From the NCBI GenBank assembly GCA_944470555.2, contig OX104128.1:63743257-63807256 (forward strand): a DNA stretch of 64,000 bases, given 5' to 3'. The notes beneath the pieces were generated by a model, which worked only from the letters and a program-made list of their open reading frames with translations, did no database searches and was not told the DNA's origin. Position numbers and translations under genes: made by a program. The DNA is from Heterobilharzia americana. Taxonomy: Eukaryota; Platyhelminthes; Trematoda; Strigeidida; Schistosomatidae. This document shows, one piece after another, positions 22,290 through 33,600 of the stretch. The first letter of the stretch is position 1; each line of letters opens with the position of its first letter.

Positions 22290-22730
22290 CTGACTGCTTC
22301 CTTCATTCGGTATCAGTATGGCAAACAAACAAACCAAATCCCTACAAAACATCTTATGCAAGTAGAAGGATCTATTACTTAAAGAAAACAAGGCTAGTAA
22401 AATCTACAAGATTAGCTGTTAAAATTGTCAACATTGCTATGTTGGCCAGTCCAGCCGTCAAATAGGCCAACAAATTTATAAGCACAACTATCAGGCAGAC
22501 AACATGATATATCTTCTTGATATCAGTACATGTAGATGAGCACAACCACAACCCTGATTGGAACAACCTGAGAATAACACAAATGCTTGCTCAGAAACTG
22601 CAGGAGAATTCCTGGAATTGTCACTCCAATCAAATGGCAATCAGGAGACACATGGACATTGACCCAGTCTGCACGCTACTAAGAAAAGATCAATCAACTA
22701 GAAACTAACCAGGCAAATCAATAATTAGAC
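22290..22730 (+). pseudogene. Second PLE-type GIY-YIG fragment
   Basis: In one frame the sequence reads NCQHCYVGQSSRQIGQQIYK, the GIY-YIG core (C-x-x-C-YVGQ-x-x-R) of a PLE lineage different from the preceding one. In another frame VHVDEHNHNPDWNNLRI matches the downstream H-x-x-E-x-x-H-x-(F/P)DW motif. At least two frameshifts. It may be the end of the preceding element or a separate insertion. Confidence 0.55.
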
Positions 22731-22739
22731 ATTAGATCA

Positions 22740-24360
22740 AGAGCATAGGTCAAACGATAATAAAGATCAATTTCTGGTTACAGTGAAGGATAGGTCACCT
22801 TCATTCACAAACCAATAACATGCAAGTTTGGCAAATATCCTGTAGAAATATTCATACAATCCGAAATGCTTCACTTCGAAAAGAAGTAAAAGTTGATGGT
22901 ATCACTTAATCTGATGATAAAAGCCTAATCAAAAATCTCACAGTTAGGAGAACGTCAGGGTAAAGTTATTATCTATATCCTGTAAACGTTAAAGGTTATC
23001 ATGCCAAATCAAACTTTTGAAAAAACAATGTCGATCACTTATTGTTCATGAGAAAGAATCTCTTCTCATATTTTCATACAAAAACAATGAACGATCTGCA
23101 TTCCCAATAACATGTACACATATAAACACTTTGAATGTTGAGTTATGGCAATGATCGCATAAATTAACTATGACTAACTAGACTGAACAGTATAAACAGT
23201 AAATCAGCTAACCAATGACTTGCACACAAATCGGTACATGGACCATTTGACCGCATATATATTTTGATTCTTAATAAAAATCTGAAATTTCTGCTGAAGA
23301 AACTATAGTTTGCATAGCAAAGCGTTTGGGAAAATCTTGTTTCGATTTTCAAAACACACTGAGATTATAATTTCCTATTTGATATTCAATATATATTTGT
23401 CAGGACTAGAAAAAGCATAAGAAAAATTTGCCCTAGAGAAAACAGTTTTGGCATCGATTAGCCTAATTTTGTGACTAGTATATCAGTTAATTGATTTCGG
23501 TTGAAATGATAAAACTCTAGCCTTCCATTATAACACACTTCAATATTAATGTGATGAATTTACTCTCATAGGGTGTCATTTGTAACTTAGATCAGTAGTA
23601 ACATGCTTTCTTGAAGATCTGAGTGATGATTTTTTATCAGGACCACTTTTTTGGTTTGAGTGTACGTTCCAAACGCGTTCCAACGTGAATCGGACACCAC
23701 AAGCAATATCACCTATTTTTGACCAGAATGTTACAGGCCTTATCCTAACCGACCCACCTCAATCAAACACACGTCAACAACAGGTAAACCAAGAGACAAA
23801 CATCTTAGGATTCAAAAAGATGTTATTAATTCAGCTGTTCACTGTCCAATGCATATAAACAAAATTAGTTTCAATATTGGCGTTATACTGGTACATACGG
23901 TATTCGTCAAGAACTTTGAATAAAGTTACATAGGACATACGACAGGTTCAGGTGTTTGAAGAATTACTAGTTAATTCTTTTGAGGTTACGGATCTCTCAT
24001 ACTGATAAGCATCCTATCTAAATTGCCTCCAACTAACACTATAAATGTCAGTATAACACCATACAATATGATAAAGATACTGCTTCCATTCACCGTGTAC
24101 CACCTCATCTTTCGACAGGTATTCGACTCGTCATTTACGCATAGCTAATAATCCTAGTCTTTGTATCCAGGAGAAGTTTTTGCATCCCTTATCTCTTCAT
24201 TGGTTAGGGAATGATTAATCGATAACCTTACCATCGAAACTTTTTCCTACCCCTTTCATATACCTCCTATATTTGCGTAGACTTTGGTAGTCCACTTGCA
24301 TTGTCCTTCAGTATACGTAACATTTATTTTCTAAAGCTTTTGACTTTCTTTTTTATATCA
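22740..24360. other. No gene seen; 1.6 kb
   Basis: A+T-rich, no recognised coding or repeat structure. Confidence 0.5.
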
Positions 24361-24364
24361 TTTG

Positions 24365-24620
24365 ACTAGCTGAGATAGCCGTAGTTTAGCAGACTAGTAT
24401 TTATACGGAGTGATGATTGAAGGTGAGATAGAAATTTGAAGTGCTGCCGGATTCGAACCAGTGACCACCGGGTTTCCGGTCCAACGCTTACCAACTGAGC
24501 TACGAGGTCCGACTGGTGACCAGATTTTTATTTCATTTCTATCACCACTTGATTGTATTTACACTGGGTGCCTAGTCAGGACTTTAATCCCAATACAAAT
24601 CTAACTGAATTAGAGTGGAA
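24365..24620 (-). repeat. tRNA-derived SINE (family C)
   Basis: On the minus strand the tRNA-like head 24510-24441 begins GGACCTCGTAGCTCAGTTGG (A box) and has GGTTCGAATCC (B box). The anticodon arm is replaced by a GC-rich hairpin (ACCGGAAACCCGGT), so it is not a working tRNA. The tail runs to about 24365 and ends with CTACGGCTATCTCAGC. The same unit is at 45.69-45.97 and 46.03-46.31 kb. A partial fragment lies at 24630-24715. Confidence 0.78.
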
Positions 24621-24659
24621 GAGCATCGTATTGACTATGTGGATAGCCGCTAGTATTTA

Positions 24660-25960
24660 TAATGGGTGAAGATTGAAGGTGAAATGAAAATTTGAACCGC
24701 GGCCAGTCGGACTGTGTACATTTTCATGCTACTTTCATGATTTTTACCATCATTATCATGTATATTGCAAGTGCTGTAGTCAACATCATTTTTATTATTT
24801 GTATTATCACCATCGTTATTGTAAAACATTTTTAACACAGACCGACAAACCTACATGATCGGTCTAATTTTATATACTTTAAGCTATTTGTATTGGAGTA
24901 AAGCCTGAAGAGGATCTAACTGTAAAAATAATATTGTTCCCTTATTTGTCTTGTTCTAATTTACATCATGTGAATCTTTAAAACTGCTCATATAAACAAA
25001 TCACTTCAAGTTATTGATGTTTTAATTTTGAACACTAAGAAACAGCCCCAGTTAGACTAAGAGGAAAAGAAAATTCTAAGAAGTTTATGATATTTAACCA
25101 TTGAACAAAATTCATGCGCTGGTTTTGACAATTATTTCTTACGTTCTGCATAATTAAGTACTCCATTTTAAACAGTTTCAAGCATTTTATTTGATATGAA
25201 ACACTAAAACAGAATTATTTACTAAATAAACTGGGAAGTTATAATCTTTACAACTTACTATCTTCATGAATTTATATTTGACTTAGTTAATCTCATTAGA
25301 GAAGTATATCATTCTTTTAGTAATCCGGTGTAGTTTTTCTCCTAGACAGAGTATGCTAACTAATTCTACTGCTACTTTAACCTTTGGGGTACGTAGCTGA
25401 GAATATTTAGGAACAATTTGATTAATTTATCCATCTACTTTTAAAAATCCAATGGTTTGTCAAAGTCATAAGCTCATTGACTAGCACTGAAAATGAAGAA
25501 CCATTCTATCTGGTAGATGGTACTACTTCAGTGTGTTATGTCAAATGAACTTATCTATTATGGAATTATACTGTACCTTAGGGTCCAAATTCTAATCTTA
25601 CATTATTAAAAACAAAGCTAATTTATTTCCTGTTAACCTATTTATTCAAACTATCAATTGCAAGAACGAAATGACTTAGCTACATTAAAATGTTCTTTTT
25701 TCATCTCTAAATAGATAAAATATTAGACAGTTGATCCAATCAATTTCAGAGTAATTTAACTACGATCAACTTTGACCGTTATTTGTATCGGACAGTTAAT
25801 TTTTATGAATGTACAGAGAGCAAACATCAAGCCCTTGGTAATTTATAACTTCCATAAATTCAAGATATGACCTACTTATACTTAAGTATTCTTAGCATTG
25901 ACTTTACCTGGCATTTTAATCAATAAAACAATTTCTATTTTATAGCTTGTAAGTATCCAT
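24660..25960. other. No gene seen apart from a short SINE fragment
   Basis: 24630-24715 is a partial family C SINE. The remainder is A+T-rich with nothing recognised. Confidence 0.5.
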
Positions 25961-25964
25961 CGTT

Positions 25965-26460
25965 GATTGGACTGAATTGATCAGTTGAGGTGTGGATGCC
26001 TCAATATTGCCTAGATTTTCAGTTTAGATTTTAATGATGAATAATGGCTGGTATGGAGTTCAAGACGCACATTTCGTCCACTTTGGGATACGTCAGATGT
26101 ATACACCTGTTTTCCAGCGAGTGTAATCTCACTAAGACTTGGATCCAGCATCAATCCATCCAAATGCGAAAGTGCTTCCAATTAAGCTGGAGAATCAGGT
26201 TAGCCACTCTTTGCACGATAGAAATAGTTTGGCAACTATGACAAAGCTTGCGATTCGCCGCTCAGTGAGTGGTTATCGTAAATCATTGGCCTAGTGGATA
26301 ACGCTCTAGCATTCGAACGATTGGCCCTGAATCTCTATCTTAATTGGAACAAAAAGTACAGCAGGTACATCAGTCTGACGATACACAAAAAGGATATAAT
26401 CCTCGTCTGAATTCCCCTGCTAGTCAACATTATTGTTAGTGACAAGAGGAAGATCTTTCC
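25965..26460. repeat. Family A (Sm-alpha-like) hammerhead element in head-to-head hairpin
   Basis: The left half is minus-oriented: tail 25965-26040, hammerhead region 26050-26115 (CTGACGT in place of CTGACGA, GAAAT in place of GAAAC), then tRNA-like head to about 26225. The right half is plus-oriented: tRNA-like head about 26270-26330 (GGCCTAGTGGATAACGC, an A box), then a decayed hammerhead near 26360-26425. Neither ribozyme keeps a full core. The two tRNA-like heads face each other. Confidence 0.62.
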
Positions 26461-26930
26461 CTATGTCAATAAAACATAACTGTAATATAGCTTGTATAAA
26501 GATAAATCTTAAAACTGCAACCCTAAATACGGCCGCATCAATTCAGTAATAAAGAGGCGAATGTCAGACACTATGAGTTCAGTTACAATTACTCTGAAGG
26601 TCATCCTAGCAACTGCTGAGATAGCCAGTTACACTTCTTCCTTTTATAAAAATCTACATTCCCAGCCAAAATACCGAAGTCTGATTGATTACCTCAGTAG
26701 CTGCTAAAGTGGCCTTTAAATTCTGTCGTTCAATCCCCAAAAGCATGAAAAACACTATACAGCTGATAAATTTGAAAAAAAAACAAATCCCAATCTTTCA
26801 TCCCACTTATTAAGTTATTCCTCAATACATGACAGGAAAGAGAAGTTAAAAAACTGTTGACCTAAGACATCAAGATTAAAACAGGTTCTATACCTTCAAC
26901 AAAACATTTCCAGCATTTAGTACAATTGCT
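26460..26930. other. No gene seen
   Basis: Nothing recognised between two hammerhead hairpins. Confidence 0.45.
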
Positions 26931-26934
26931 TTTA

Positions 26935-27335
26935 TATCATACCGCCGTTGATTGGAACGCACTGATCGATATCTATTGGCATATCTGCTCCTGTGTGAAT
27001 GCCGCGATATTAACTGTGTTCTGATGGTAGTAATGATGGATAGTGCCTAGCAGTGGAATCCAAGATTCGCATTTCGTCCTATTTGGTACTAGTCCACGGA
27101 TGGAACTGCTTCCCGGCAAGTGAAGTTAATCCCACCGAGATTCGGACTCGGAAGCAATCCCTCCAAACGCCAGAGCGTTATCCACTACATCACAGAGCCA
27201 TGATAGCCACTTCCTGTGCGACGGGAATAGTTTTCAGTATAAATATTTCTATTTCATACATCAAGCTGACGAGTTCAAAATAGGAAGAGATGCGCGTCCT
27301 GGATTCCACTGCTAGACACTATCCGTCAATACAAT
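26935..27335. repeat. Family A hammerhead element in head-to-head hairpin
   Basis: Minus-oriented unit: tail 26935-27050, hammerhead region 27055-27110 with broken core (GGACTAG, GAAAT), tRNA-like head 27130-27225 with A box GATGTAGTGGATAACGC and B box GAGTCCGAATCTC. A plus-oriented hammerhead follows immediately at about 27257-27312, with CTGACGAG intact but GAGAT in place of GAAAC. Its centre lacks a second tRNA head. It adjoins the inverted duplication that carries the terminal IFT70 exon. Confidence 0.65.
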
Positions 27336-27546
27336 CATTCCTAACATATTATCAACAATTCTGAACAAGATATAAACAAATTCTATCAAGTACACAACCT
27401 TGATACAAATTCAATCATTTTATATACACAGTAAAAAGATTAGCAGACTGTACAAACACAGCCAAACAGGTAAACATATAACAATGCTTTAGAATATAAA
27501 CAAAGTTGATAATAATTCACTACATCGAGTTCTCTTCTATCCACAA

Positions 27547-27677
27547 TTAACCTTGCATCAACTCTAATAAAAGTGATTTCAATAGACGTGCTTCATATGT
27601 AACAGTATTTTGTCCTGGATGAATTTTCACTGATTCCATTGGTTGTTCAATCACCACTTTTATATCACGTCCATATA
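27547..27677 (-). CDS. TTC30: TTC30 exon 8, terminal coding exon (residues 604-646)
   Basis: Acceptor TTTTCAG; ends with TAA at 27549-27547. It encodes YGRDIKVVIEQPMESVKIHP, then GQNTVTYEARLLKSLLLELM and QG. The family pattern IEQP...NTVTYE-R-LK-L is clear; the last residues are shorter than in human. An identical copy in opposite orientation lies at 36907-37037. Confidence 0.93.
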
Positions 27678-30600
27678 CTGAAAATGAAAAATTAGTGTAG
27701 AGAATTTAACAATCCACATTCTAATGAGATATCGAAACAAAAACAGTCTAATCATTTGTTGAATATTCATAAGTAAGAGAAATTTGTGATAATGTCAGCT
27801 AATTGTTGGGAGTTTTAAAAATTCCCATCATGTCTTCTTCTAAATATTGAGACAGACACGTTCCTTATGTGGTGGTGTGTGTGTGTGTGTGTCGTTATCC
27901 AAGACTAGACCTGATGCATATTTTGGTGATCCATTATATTCATACTGCAATCGTCGATCCACTAATCTTCCCCTTAAACAAGACGATCACACGATTCACA
28001 AAAGTCTTCCTAATGTATAGATAGATAGATAGACAGATAGATGAATTGTGAATACACGGTTCACCTTTATCTCTGTCAACTGTAAAATAATACTTCATCA
28101 GGTGTATTTCTTCTTTAAACAAAAGGTGTGGAGTGATTGGATTTCTTTGAATGGTTACAATAGCTTTGGAAAGTTAGTGAAGTCGAAAAGTTGAACGTTG
28201 AAATAATAGGTTTCCAACACAACAGCGCATTCCCTTTGTATATACTCACACCTATTTTGCAGACATTGTATGGCTAATTATCTGATTATTTGGTGGTGAC
28301 TAGTAGATGTATTCAGGATGCGTTTTTCGTCCTATTTGTGACTAATCATTCAGGTGTATATGCACCATAGTGAGTGATGTTTCTACTGAGTCTCGAACCC
28401 ATCACCCGTCTCCCTTTTCACAAGTGTCTCACTAACAGAAACCATCTGCTTAATAAGTGAATTCATCGAATGTCATAACATAGATGTTGTTCTCCCAATT
28501 CACAACCTAAAAGAGCTTCTCCTTCGATTTACCTTCATTGTACACTTCAGATTTATTGATCTACAGACAGAAAGTATAGCAATGGGTTCTCTCCTAGTTG
28601 ACTGGTTCATGGCAAACCTGGAAAACATCAACTTATCATCAAAAATCAATGTACTTCATTTTCAAAAAAGATAAATGGATGATACGTTTATAGTTTGTGA
28701 TGAAAATAAGAATCTTACAAACTTGCTTCAAACCTTCAACAACGCCCACCTTCCAACAAAATCCACTCTAGAATCAGAATTGAACTCAACCTTCTTGGTG
28801 TTTAACTCCAAAGAAAAAACGATAATTCACTTCTTAGATCGATCTACAGAAAGTCTACATGGAGCGGACAACTTGTTAATTTTCAAAGTTCAGTCCCTCT
28901 ATGCAAGAAAAGAAATCTTGTCCATTCACTTTCCTCGAGGATCAAAAAATATGTACTGAGGACACTGTCGACGAAGAACCGCAAACACTTCGACGAACTC
29001 TATCAGAAAACAGTTTCCCGCTCAGATTCATAGATAAGAACATAAAGCCAGAGGACCCAACTAAACGAACACATTTGGCGCCGATAAAAATTTTTTCTTT
29101 GAATCTGAATTCAAAAATGATATTGCTGCAGAGATCCTGAGGAAACGACTATGAAAATCCATAAACAGAACATACTTCACCGCCAATCTTCTCCTGCAAG
29201 AAACTTTCTTGGCCAACGTGTGAAAGACAAGCCGACGCATTGGGCCACATCAGTGCGTGTATACCAGTTTACTTGCTCTTGTGGAGCTGAGTACATCGGC
29301 CATACCATGCGTCAGCTTGCAAAACAAGCCCGTGAACACTACCCAGTCTAGCTGGCAAAGGGGGTAAGGAAACGTATCTTCAGTTCAATAACAGAACGCT
29401 TCATGAACTCAGGCCACTTAGCTCCTTTTGAGATCTCATTCAAAATTCTCTACAGGGTTCAATCAAACCACTTGAAGGGATCAACATCAAGGCATTTGTC
29501 TACAGCTTAAGCATTAGTGATCCAGAAGTTCAAACCAGCATTATGCGTCCAAAAAAGGTACGTTCAATCTTTATCTTTGCCATGGCCATTATAAAGCCTT
29601 GACTACCATAGATTCATTTTATATTAGATTACTGTGTATTTACAAACTTATTTTCATAATCCTCTGTTTGTTTTCCTACTCTGTTATAGGTTTATCCGGT
29701 ATTACGTGATGGCAGTTTTATTTTAATAACCCTTCGTTCATATTCCTACTTTGCCATACATTCATTTTGTATTTCACAATTACATTTAATTTCATAATCC
29801 ATTGTCTATTTTTCCACTCTAAACTCAAGTGTGTATTAATTCACTTCCTCTAATTATGTTAATGATGGATCGTAGCTAGCAGTGGAATCTAGTGTGCCGA
29901 TTTAGTCCTATTTGGGACTCGTCAGCTGGATGTACCTGTTTCCCAGTGAGTGTTTGTTCTCACCGGGATTCGGACTCGGGAGCGATCGCTTCAAACGCCA
30001 GGGTGTTATCCACTACACCACCGAGCCACGATAGCCACTTCCTGTGCGACGGGTAGTTTTTAGTATAATTGTTTTTATATGATATCATCGTTGATTATTA
30101 TTCAATATATTTCGTCCCCTAACCGGAAATGACTTCATTGAAAAGAAAATTTTTGTTCCGCTGCAATCACGTTTTGTCTTTTCCGATAAAAATTTTGACC
30201 TAATTAGATTTTGTGCTCTTCTATTTAACCTAATTGACCTTACAATCGTTGCAAGAGATTTGGTAAACTAAATTATTCTACTTAATTTGAACCTCTTAAC
30301 TTTAAAATATCTTTGTGTATTCTTATCTGAAATCAATATCAGGTCAAGTGTGATCTTGTACATAATAATAATGCACCTTGATTGTCGAAACCAACTATAA
30401 GTCTAAATATGTGACCATGTATTCTTTTTTATGAACACTATCACTTTTTCTCGATATCCAACTGGAATACATAATGTTAGTGGGAAACTTATAAGTCATC
30501 AAAATGTGGATCTGTATTTCTGTTGTTCAAACTTCAATTTACTGATAGACAGCTGAGCTAGAAAGTTATTCTTGTGTTACAAATATAAACAAATCACCAG

Positions 30601-33600
30601 CAAAGCTTTGAAATGCGTGAGTAAACATGCACTGGCATTATTTTGCCCTAATCGGTCATCACTTCAAACTCTTGAGGTCTTACTACCAATGAATACACTG
30701 TAAATGACGAAGACAATTTCGGTTGATGGAATTATCGAAGGGTGAAACATGTGTAACAGATTCCAGTACCAAATATACTCAGAATACGATCACAGGAAAT
30801 ATCAATAAACCTATGTTAATAGTCTATGCTGTAATGGAAACCGGTCATTTAAGTCTTATAGACCAACAATGAGAAATTTGAAGTTTCGATAGTTAGTGGT
30901 TGTAAGTAATGCATATTCCAGGCAACTGATTGCATACTGAGAAAATTGATGATAAACTTATTTGTTGAAAAATGAAGTTGTTTATTCGAAATCATAGCTC
31001 GATACATTTTTTCTTCATGATGACATTCTGGATGTATAGTGGACAGACAAACAGACAAAATCAACACAAAACCTTGCACACAAGTATATCAGCTCAAGTT
31101 ACCACACATCACAGTAGTATACAAAGAACAGGTGAATGGAAAAAGACTGTTATCAAAGTAGACAAAGGTGTATGCTAGGAAATCCAAGTTAGTCAAAACA
31201 TTCAAGCATTAGAAGATATCATAAAGTGAATACATCTACACCATTATGACTGATTTTCAGCTATGTCACTAAGTGTTCCCAACCACTGATTCCCATCGTT
31301 ACGAGGACCTAAACAAGATAGTCTACACGTCACCTACGCCTCAGACTAACAATCAGAGACTTCATAGGATAGCTTGAACACCTTATTAAAGGCGATAATT
31401 TAGTTCAGAAGTATAAAAGCAAAAATATAGGCTTAATCTAAATAATCAGTTATACATAAAACAACAAAAACAGATAGACCTACATTCGCAATGTTCTAAA
31501 AATTGTATGCAATCGACTAAAACGGCATCTCGTAATAGAATCATATGTTTAGACATATTTTCAATTAAAGACAGAAAGCAACGTTTGGCATAATACCTAA
31601 ATAAATTAAACAGTTAAATGATAATCAAAAATGTATAGTAGTTTTATATAAGTTTGTCCTTAATAAAAATCACTGTCGCATTCATAGGCCAATCTTTGTC
31701 ATCCGATATTTTCATAACCTAGTGTGGAGCATGGGGTAGTGGATAGAAGGAAATCGTTGTCCGTGAACAGTTAGAATATATTCACCTATTCAATATCGGT
31801 AATTTTGTTTATTTGCCAAGTCATCAGGTCATTTTTCTCTGTTTAGAAAAATCAGTATTACAGTTAATCAGCTTTAAGCGCGACCTACTGACTGTAGCAG
31901 AATAAGTTAAGAGGCAATCCAACAGTAGTCAAAGAAATTCTTTGAAGTAATTCATTAGATCGATGAGTGTAGATCTAGGCCATAAAGACAGGTATAAGGT
32001 ACTTAGCTACAGCCATTAAGACATCAAGAATCAGTCTTTCATAATGTTGGGTGATACAGCTGAGAATTTGATTACAATGGTGTGAATACATTTTACTGTT
32101 TGACTTCTACTGTTTGCCCTCCCGTGTATGGCAATCTTTGGGGCTGTGACTCATTGGTCTGGATGTTCGACTTCCAACCGATAAGCCACGAACTCGAATC
32201 CCTTTCTACCTATGGACGTCTATACATTTTGTTAGCGAGCATTATTGGCCTTCACACAAGATATGTACCTCATGGCTTACTGTCACGGCAAGCATATAGT
32301 TCCTAAGTGCATTGCGATTTCTTTTTTAATTTTCTCCTATTTTTTTTGACTTTCTTTTTCTTAGCAGTATGTTAAAACCGTGGTATTACAGAGCTATACA
32401 GATGACAAGTGAATAATTTATGTGCCTAAGTAACACATCAGATCACAATCAACATCGTGCTCCAATTGTTGAAGAAAACTATTGAACACTAACAATCAAA
32501 TAATCACATTATTATTACTCAGTGTTTTTCAGAAAATAAGCCGGAAACTTAACATAGGGAGCTGCAAACAAGTCCATAACTTCGAATAACCATAATTTAG
32601 ATTAAAAAACATATTAAACATATAACAAAAAAGCTAGATAAGTATTGATAAGAAAAGTTTGCATTACTTTTACGTTTTAAGATTAAGAAGATTTCGAGGC
32701 AGGCAAGAAAGAATGAGTGCCTAGTGGTATTGAAAGATTTTAACCAACATTACCCACCCACTGACTGTTCCCTTCTTCAACACTTTAACCACACAGCTCA
32801 CTTTTTTCTGAAGTTTGTGCTGATGATGTTATCTAAAATGATAATGAAATTTCTACAACCAAACCTTCCAGCTCAGAGAACACAATACCATCAAAACTTT
32901 TTAACATGGCTGAGATCAGTACCAATGATTTCATGGTTTAATTCATGCCTAGGTCTGACTCCTTTAACTTTCCTTCAAACCGAATGTGTTCCAGCCAACA
33001 TCACATGTGACAGCTGTTTGCTCGACATGTTTAATATTTAAGTGGACTTATTTTTCTTGGCAAAAGGTTGGTATCTTACTTTGACATTACTCAGTCAGTG
33101 ATTTTGTAATATTTTGAGAGTACCATGAAGACACATATGATACAATGCATGTTATCTTTCTACATGGTGTGAAGTATCTGTAGCTCAAAAGGCTGATCTT
33201 GTTAGTACTGTGTTCTCTGCGGCGAAAGGTTTACTGTTGAAGTGCTTATTGTCATACTGAAAACAAAAAATACCATGGTATTTTATACTAGTCAGTAAGA
33301 AGTCGAGACAGAGTCAAGTAATAATAATAATAATAATAATAATTCTGCTTAACCAGATATAGGAACTAAAACAGTCCATGTATTTACGGGACCTTAGTGT
33401 GATTGCAAGGATTAGTAAATAAGGTCTTGGAGTGAATTATTCACATAAGAGACTAAGTGTACAGATAGGTAGTAGTAATAATAATAACAATATTCATTTT
33501 ATTCCAAACAATTTAGAATTCGGTCTTATGTAGTTTCTTCTTACCCTCATTGAGGAGATACAAGGTAAGAGCTGTGAATGAAGTGGATGCTCAGTGTCAG

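Larger units (their letters stand above)
27335..28440. repeat. Inverted duplication, arm A (contains TTC30 exon 8)
   Basis: This arm is the inverted counterpart of about 36060-37255. It includes the terminal exon, intron sequence, a short GT microsatellite (about 27872-27892), a GATA/GACA run (28017-28045), and a family A SINE fragment at the outer edge. The exon is identical in both arms. Microsatellites and flanks differ modestly. Arm ends are approximate. Confidence 0.85.

Noticed and set aside
24441..24510. Functional tRNA gene on the minus strand
   Set aside because: A and B boxes are good but the anticodon arm is a shortened hairpin, and the unit recurs with a shared tail, so it is a SINE head.
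27865..28050. CRISPR-like or satellite array
   Set aside because: Only simple GT and GATA microsatellites; no spaced repeats of the CRISPR type, and the genome is eukaryotic.
32724..33041. 105-codon plus-strand open frame with hydrophobic stretches
   Set aside because: No recognisable motif, no splice or context support, lies in a TTC30 intron; length is possible by chance in A+T-rich DNA.
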